Shown piece by piece: positions 59,197 through 64,000 of a stretch of DNA of 64,000 nucleotides; position 1 is the stretch's first letter, and each line of letters begins with the position of its first letter. A model generated the notes under the pieces. It saw nothing but the letters and a program-made list of their open reading frames with translations. It did no database searches and was not told the origin of the DNA. The stretch covers positions 1,681,001 to 1,745,000 of the forward strand of contig NC_012778.1 in NCBI RefSeq assembly GCF_000146185.1, read 5' to 3'. Made by a program: the position numbers and the translations under genes. Source of the stretch: [Eubacterium] eligens ATCC 27750. GTDB lineage: Bacteria > Bacillota > Clostridia > Lachnospirales > Lachnospiraceae.

Positions 59197-62100
59197 TTAT
59201 GTTGTAGCAACATTTTTCTCACCATATTTACTCTTAAGAATATAAAGCAGGTCTGATGTCACCTTCACGCACTGACTCTGAGGAAGCACTATTCTCTGTT
59301 TTTCTGCCACACAATATATTGTGACTGTGTCTTTACCGTCCGATTCTTTGAAAATATCAGCAAGCTCATCCCTGTGTGTCTCATACTCAGCAAGACTGTC
59401 AAACCTAAGCCACAATCTTCTTGGAACACTGTCAAAGCTCACAACACTGTCTGCCATAAGTCTTGCTGGTTTATCGGCATCTGCCTGTATTCTTCCTGTA
59501 ATAAATACTTTGTTGGTCGTATCAAAAAATCTTTTATATTTTTCATAATTTCTTGGAAACATAATTACCTCAACGCTTCCAACAAAATCTTCTATTGTAA
59601 GGTACGCCATCTGCTGTCCTGAACCGGTAGTAATAACCTTAATATTACTTATAAGACCACCTATTGTCTGCTTTGAGCCGTTCATAAGCTTTGCCTGTCC
59701 GGTTTCCTCATCAATAAGAAAATCTGTACTTCTCGCAGAAATATGCTTCTCCCACATACCAGTATATTCATCCAGCGGATGTCCTGTTACATATACACCG
59801 AGAACTTCTTTTTCCCGTTCAAGCAGATCCTCCTTTTCAAACTCCTGAATATCAGGAACTCTCATTTCAAGACTCTGTTTATCCTCTTCACTTGCGAAAT
59901 CAAATAGTGACATTTGTCCTGAAATAGCATCTTTATTCTGCTTAACAGCACTATCAATCATTCTCTCATAGACATTCATCATGCCCCGTCTTGTATTACC
60001 AAATGTGTCAAATGCACCTGCAAGTATAAGATGTTCCACTGTTCTCTTATTAATTACCCCTGCCATCCTTGTAATAAAATCCTGCATGGAGTGAAAATCG
60101 CCATTATTGGTTCTTTCTTCAATAATCGCAGTAATTGTAGGTCTTCCCATACTCTTTACCGCATTAAATCCAAACCTTATATTCTTACCTTCAACACCGA
60201 AATCAGCAACTGATTTATTGACATCAACAGGAAGAATACTAATTCCCATCTCTCTAGCTGCAAGAATATATTCTGCGACCTTACTTGTTTTATCAGTTAC
60301 ACTTGATATCAGCCATGCCATATACTGTACAGGAAAATGTACTTTCAGATATGCTGTCTGGTATGCCACAACCGCATAGCATGCCGCATGTGATTTGTTA
60401 AATGCGTATTTTGCAAAATCCATCATCTCATCATATATCTTATTGGCAGTCTGTTCACTTATGCCATTCTTAATACAGCCTGGTACTCCGTTAGCCTCAT
60501 TACCATATACGAAATTCTGACGTTCCTGCTCCATTACATCAAGCTTTTTCTTAGCCATTGCTCTTCGCACATTATCACTACCGCCCCACGAATATCCGGC
60601 AAGGTCACGGACAATCTGCATAACCTGCTCCTGATAAACCATACAGCCATATGTCGGCTCTAAGATTGGCTCTAACTGCGGGCATTCATAGGTTATGTTT
60701 CCCGCGTTCTCTTTTCCTTTAATATACTGTGGTATGAAATCCATTGGTCCCGGTCTGTAAAGCGATATACCGGCAATTAAATCCTCTAAACAATCCGGTT
60801 TTAACTCTTTCATGAAGTTTTTCATTCCGCCACTCTCTAACTGGAATATACCTGCACATTTGCCCTGACTTATACATTCAAATACAGCCTTATCGTTATA
60901 TGGTATATTATCCACCGAAAATGCAGGGTCAATCTGCTGTTCACATTTTTCAGTCTGTTGGATTACAGTTAAGTTTCTAAGACCTAAAAAGTCGAATTTT
61001 AACAATCCCAGATGCTCCAGAGTAGGCCCCTCAAACTGAGTAACCTTGACATTATCCGCTCCAACTGCAACCGGAACATACTCTCCAACATCCTTCTGAC
61101 TGATAAGAACACCTGAGGCATGAACTGAAGCATGCCTTGGCAGTCCTTCAAGTCTCTTTGCTTTATCTATAAGATCTCTCACTGTCTCATCAGCTTCATA
61201 CAATGCCTTAAACTCAGCATTTGGCTTAATGTCCCTGTCTGCGTCACCATTCATTGCACTGTCAATCGTAACTCCAACCTTCTGTGGTATCATCTTCGCA
61301 ATGTTATCAACCATCGCATATGGAAGATCCATAACCCTTCCGACATCTTTAATAACAGCTCGTGCTGCCATTGTTCCAAATGTGATTATCTGGCACACAC
61401 ATTCTTTACCATATTTTTCTATAACATAATCAATAACCTTCTGTCTGCCTTCTGGTGCAAAGTCCACGTCAATATCGGGCATGGACACACGCTCAGGATT
61501 CAGGAATCGTTCAAATACAAGATTGTATTTAACAGGGTCAAGCGTTGTTATTCCAAGACAGTATGACACAAGACTTCCCGCCGCTGAGCCTCGTCCGGGT
61601 CCAACCGGAATATCATGTGTCTTGGCATAATTAATGTAATCCCACACAATCAGGAAATAATCGACATATCCCATTGAATAGATAACTGACAGCTCGTAAG
61701 AAAGTCTCTGGAATATATCATTCGAATCCTCTGCCCTTTTTATAACAACATCTTTTCTGTCTGCAACTATTGATGCTTTTGCCTGCTCTATAATATCTTC
61801 AATACATATATCTGCGGTCTTGTCCGGATATCTCTTCTTTAATCCCTCATAACATAAAGCATTAAGATACACCCATGAATTTTTTCCATATGCTTCAGGC
61901 ACATCAAATGCTGGCAGCTTTGTAACTCCGAATTCTATCTCAACATTACATCTTTCTGCTATCTTATGAGTGTTCTCAACTGCTTCCGGTGCGTATTTGA
62001 ACAATTCCGCCATCTCTTCCTCTGACTTTAAATAGAACTGTCCACCCTCATATCGCATCCTGTTTTCATCAGAAAGCTTCTTACCTGTCTGTATACATAA

Positions 62101-62763
62101 TAATATATCATGTGCATCTACATCATCTGCATAAGTATAATGAACATCATTCGTACATACCAGTTCAATTCCGGTCTCATTATGCATACGCATAAGCTGT
62201 GGATTGACATAGTGCTGTTCTGCTATTCCGTGATCCTGTAATTCAAGAAAGAAATTTCCCTTTCCGAATATATCCTGAAGTTCAAGGGCAGCGTCTCTTG
62301 CAGTCTCATACATGCCTCTTGACAGATATCTCTGCACCTCACCTGCAAGACACGCACTCGTAGCAATAATTCCCTCGTGATATTCCCTTAACACTTCCTT
62401 GTCTACTCTCGGCTTATAGTAAAAGCCTTCTGTAAACCCCTTTGAGACTATCTTCATAAGATTCTGATATCCGGTGTTATTCTCTGCCAGCAATACAAGG
62501 TGATTATATTTATCCTCACTCTGTCCTGCGCCTTTATCAAACCTTGACCCCGGCGCTACATACACCTCACAGCCAAGAACAGGCTTGATTCCTGCCTTCT
62601 TAGCCGCCTCGTAAAATTCAATAACACCATACATCACACCATGGTCAGTTATTGCAAGGCTGTCCATGCCAAGTTCCTTTGCCCGTTTAGTAATCTCTTT
62701 TATCTTACTGGAGCCATCCAGCAATGAATATTCAGTATGCACATGCAAATGTGTAAAACTCAT
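59197..62763 (-). CDS. dnaE: DNA polymerase III alpha subunit, DnaE
   Basis: A 1188-residue replicative polymerase of the DnaE type. An N-terminal PHP domain (TEYSLLDGSSKIKEITKRA, LAITDHGVMYGVIEF) is followed by a palm domain with GRGSAAGSLVSYCLGIT and the catalytic VSMPDIDVDFAPEGR, then a finger domain (YQEQVMQIVRDLAGYSWG, FNKSHAACYAVVAYQTAYLK), HhH and OB domains (GGLISNIKVITTGSGQ, TIEDFVGSVEVIMFPRN). It lacks the 3'-5' exonuclease domain of PolC, which low-GC Firmicutes also have. GGGAGG lies before the ATG. Confidence 0.96.
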   Translation of the reverse strand: MSFTHLHVHTEYSLLDGSSKIKEITKRAKELGMDSLAITDHGVMYGVIEFYEAAKKAGIKPVLGCEVYVAPGSRFDKGAGQSEDKYNHLVLLAENNTGYQNLMKIVSKGFTEGFYYKPRVDKEVLREYHEGIIATSACLAGEVQRYLSRGMYETARDAALELQDIFGKGNFFLELQDHGIAEQHYVNPQLMRMHNETGIELVCTNDVHYTYADDVDAHDILLCIQTGKKLSDENRMRYEGGQFYLKSEEEMAELFKYAPEAVENTHKIAERCNVEIEFGVTKLPAFDVPEAYGKNSWVYLNALCYEGLKKRYPDKTADICIEDIIEQAKASIVADRKDVVIKRAEDSNDIFQRLSYELSVIYSMGYVDYFLIVWDYINYAKTHDIPVGPGRGSAAGSLVSYCLGITTLDPVKYNLVFERFLNPERVSMPDIDVDFAPEGRQKVIDYVIEKYGKECVCQIITFGTMAARAVIKDVGRVMDLPYAMVDNIAKMIPQKVGVTIDSAMNGDADRDIKPNAEFKALYEADETVRDLIDKAKRLEGLPRHASVHASGVLISQKDVGEYVPVAVGADNVKVTQFEGPTLEHLGLLKFDFLGLRNLTVIQQTEKCEQQIDPAFSVDNIPYNDKAVFECISQGKCAGIFQLESGGMKNFMKELKPDCLEDLIAGISLYRPGPMDFIPQYIKGKENAGNITYECPQLEPILEPTYGCMVYQEQVMQIVRDLAGYSWGGSDNVRRAMAKKKLDVMEQERQNFVYGNEANGVPGCIKNGISEQTANKIYDEMMDFAKYAFNKSHAACYAVVAYQTAYLKVHFPVQYMAWLISSVTDKTSKVAEYILAAREMGISILPVDVNKSVADFGVEGKNIRFGFNAVKSMGRPTITAIIEERTNNGDFHSMQDFITRMAGVINKRTVEHLILAGAFDTFGNTRRGMMNVYERMIDSAVKQNKDAISGQMSLFDFASEEDKQSLEMRVPDIQEFEKEDLLEREKEVLGVYVTGHPLDEYTGMWEKHISARSTDFLIDEETGQAKLMNGSKQTIGGLISNIKVITTGSGQQMAYLTIEDFVGSVEVIMFPRNYEKYKRFFDTTNKVFITGRIQADADKPARLMADSVVSFDSVPRRLWLRFDSLAEYETHRDELADIFKESDGKDTVTIYCVAEKQRIVLPQSQCVKVTSDLLYILKSKYGEKNVATT

Positions 62764-62864
62764 AACATCTCCTCCCTATGTCAAAAAATATAACATATTT
62801 TCGTTTATTAATCAGCAATTTTATGATATTCTATATTTAATTATTATTGTAAGGGAGTTGTATT

Positions 62865-63635
62865 ATGTTAATATCTGATATTCCCGTAGGCGGGCCGATT
62901 TCAATTGAAATATCCATAGATAATGTCAGCTACGAAATGCCTTCCTCTGTTGTTGCATCCAAGAATGGATACATTCTCATAGCGCCTTTTACATCAAAAG
63001 GTGCTGTAATAGATTTTTCTTCTTATAAAGATATTTTATTTAATCTTTATACCATAGACCCGTCAACGCAGAACCGGGTAGTCTGGAAGAATATTAATAT
63101 AGAAACTATCGGATATAAAGCTTCTGATTTTTCATCAGCATACTATAAAATATCGACTAATGTTTTTGCAAGCATTGCATCAGAATGTGACAGACGCTTC
63201 AATCAGCGTATTTCAACGGAAGCTTCTGGAAGTATTACTCTGAATTCCGACAATGAAATTATACCAGTAACTTTAATTGATGTATGTAATAAAGGTTTGT
63301 CCTTTTCCATCAACAATAAAACAGCCCCTGACTACAATAATATATACATAACATTTTCTGATATAGCCAATGGAAAACAATTTAATTTTCATTTTAAATG
63401 TGTAATAATACGCAGCCAGATATCAGGTGAGCGGTGCATTTGTGGATGTGTTGTACCTGCGCCGTCACGCGAATATCTTACATATGTTTTTCTTAAAAAG
63501 ATTGAATATAGAATCAACGCCTCTAAAGAACAGGAACAGCAGAACGCTCTTAAAGATGCTGCCTATGTTGCTTCTCAGTCAATCGACAATACTTCATCAG
63601 GATTTCACTCACATATATCATCAAAAAGCAGATAA
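62865..63635 (+). CDS. PilZ-domain protein (putative c-di-GMP receptor)
   Basis: A 256-residue protein. The N-terminal YcgR-like beta domain (about 1-95) is followed by a PilZ domain with the RxxxR-like motif CDRRFNQRI (about 107-115) and VTLIDVCNKGLSF, where the usual D/NxSxxG has Cys for Ser. A basic helical tail follows. AAGGGAG precedes the ATG. Such proteins bind cyclic di-GMP and act as flagellar brakes or other effectors, and the window also has a chemoreceptor gene. It lies divergently from dnaE. The Ser to Cys change might weaken ligand binding. Confidence 0.78.
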   Translation: MLISDIPVGGPISIEISIDNVSYEMPSSVVASKNGYILIAPFTSKGAVIDFSSYKDILFNLYTIDPSTQNRVVWKNINIETIGYKASDFSSAYYKISTNVFASIASECDRRFNQRISTEASGSITLNSDNEIIPVTLIDVCNKGLSFSINNKTAPDYNNIYITFSDIANGKQFNFHFKCVIIRSQISGERCICGCVVPAPSREYLTYVFLKKIEYRINASKEQEQQNALKDAAYVASQSIDNTSSGFHSHISSKSR

Positions 63636-63666
63636 AAAGGGCATATCAAAACGATACGCCCTTTTT
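63634..63666. terminator. bidirectional terminator between PilZ gene and ftsH
   Basis: AAAAAGGGC and GCCCTTTTT with ATATC/GATA flanks form a strong stem that ends in T on both strands. It lies right after the PilZ stop codon and before the ftsH stop codon at 63668. Confidence 0.9.
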
Positions 63667-63667
63667 A

Positions 63668-64000
63668 TTACTCATCATCTTTAGTTGTATCATCAGATGC
63701 ATTACTATCTGAATCATCATGCTTTGTAATATTCTTCCATATATCGCTTTCCGGCTCACCACTTACTGTTGATGAATAGCTTCCATCATCATTAAATGTT
63801 ACGCTTTCTGCCACCTTCTCAGATGTTGAGAATAATGAAGTATCAACAGGTTCAGGTATACCCTTTGCTTCTCTGAATATCTTCATAAATTCCTTACCAG
63901 TGATAGTCTCATGGTCGTACAGATATCTTGCAAGCTGATCCATTACATCTCTGTTATCTCTTATAATCTGCTTAGCTTCCTCATAACATGAAGCGATAAG
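63668..64000 (-). CDS. ftsH: FtsH ATP-dependent zinc metalloprotease, C-terminal end (partial)
   Basis: The last 110 codons of a gene entering from the right edge. In-frame sequence reads LIASCYEEAKQIIRDNRDVM then DQLARYLYDHETITGKEFMK, the helical C-terminal domain of FtsH after the zinc protease. It is followed by a Ser/Asp/Thr-rich acidic tail of about 55 residues. The catalytic parts (AAA module, HEXXH) lie outside the window. FtsH degrades membrane and short-lived cytosolic proteins. Confidence 0.82.
   Translation of the reverse strand, partial: LIASCYEEAKQIIRDNRDVMDQLARYLYDHETITGKEFMKIFREAKGIPEPVDTSLFSTSEKVAESVTFNDDGSYSSTVSGEPESDIWKNITKHDDSDSNASDDTTKDDE

Overview
The window looks like a chromosome segment of a low-GC, Gram-positive gut anaerobe of the Lachnospiraceae (Lachnospira, Agathobacter, Roseburia and relatives). 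The signs are strong AGGAGG-type ribosome binding sites, a CdaA/CdaR pair, a bile salt hydrolase-family enzyme, LPXTG-type surface proteins, DUF6462 and DUF5688 mobile-element genes, and 2-hydroxyacyl-CoA dehydratase relatives. Nearly all genes lie on the minus strand. The plus-strand genes are the bile salt hydrolase, a Lon-like AAA protein, a small XRE regulator and a PilZ protein. I saw no rRNA, tRNA or CRISPR array.

Layout: 0-6 kb holds a phosphohexomutase, HPr, CdaR and CdaA (cyclic-di-AMP) and two membrane proteins. 6-15 kb is mostly sensing: an Ig-like secreted or anchored protein, a PhoP/PhoR pair behind a Na/phosphate symporter with a PhoU tail, and a large hybrid histidine kinase next to a frameshifted binding-protein/5'-nucleotidase-like lipoprotein. 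15-21 kb has the bile salt hydrolase, HipBA, a Lon-like ATPase without protease domain, and a chemoreceptor. 21.5-26.9 kb is a tight operon: CooC-like ATPase, two HgdB-like dehydratase subunits, HgdC-like activase, a tiny membrane protein, and a small protein that may relate to CO dehydrogenase/acetyl-CoA synthase. No pathway I know uses exactly this set, so it is the best candidate here for an undescribed system. 26.9-33.7 kb has an amidase lipoprotein, a decayed micro-gene, an alkyltransferase-like fusion, a hydroxyacyl-CoA dehydrogenase and a zinc-ribbon/TIR/coiled-coil protein.

33.7-49.6 kb is an accessory island assembled from fragments: a start-less reading frame, DUF5714 and ArsC genes, a GH43 glycosidase, a LanFEG-type peptide-resistance ABC transporter with its own two-component system, remnants of a DUF6462 gene and an S24 repressor, a large higher-GC M64 peptidase, a truncated DUF5688 gene, a truncated SpaA pilin-like gene and three tandem DUF6462 genes. 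No integrase, relaxase or conjugation genes remain, so it looks like a scarred integrative-element site beside lysS.

49.6-64 kb is core genome: lysS, greA, dusB, DUF6145, birA, argF, a SleB-type cell wall hydrolase, a TrmH methyltransferase, pfkA, dnaE, a PilZ protein and the 3' end of ftsH. It carries two striking non-coding structures: four exact-period 62-bp repeats behind argF, and a 225-bp imperfect palindrome behind the cell wall hydrolase.

Assignments come from reading the translations and motifs. No database search was run, and family names are from memory.
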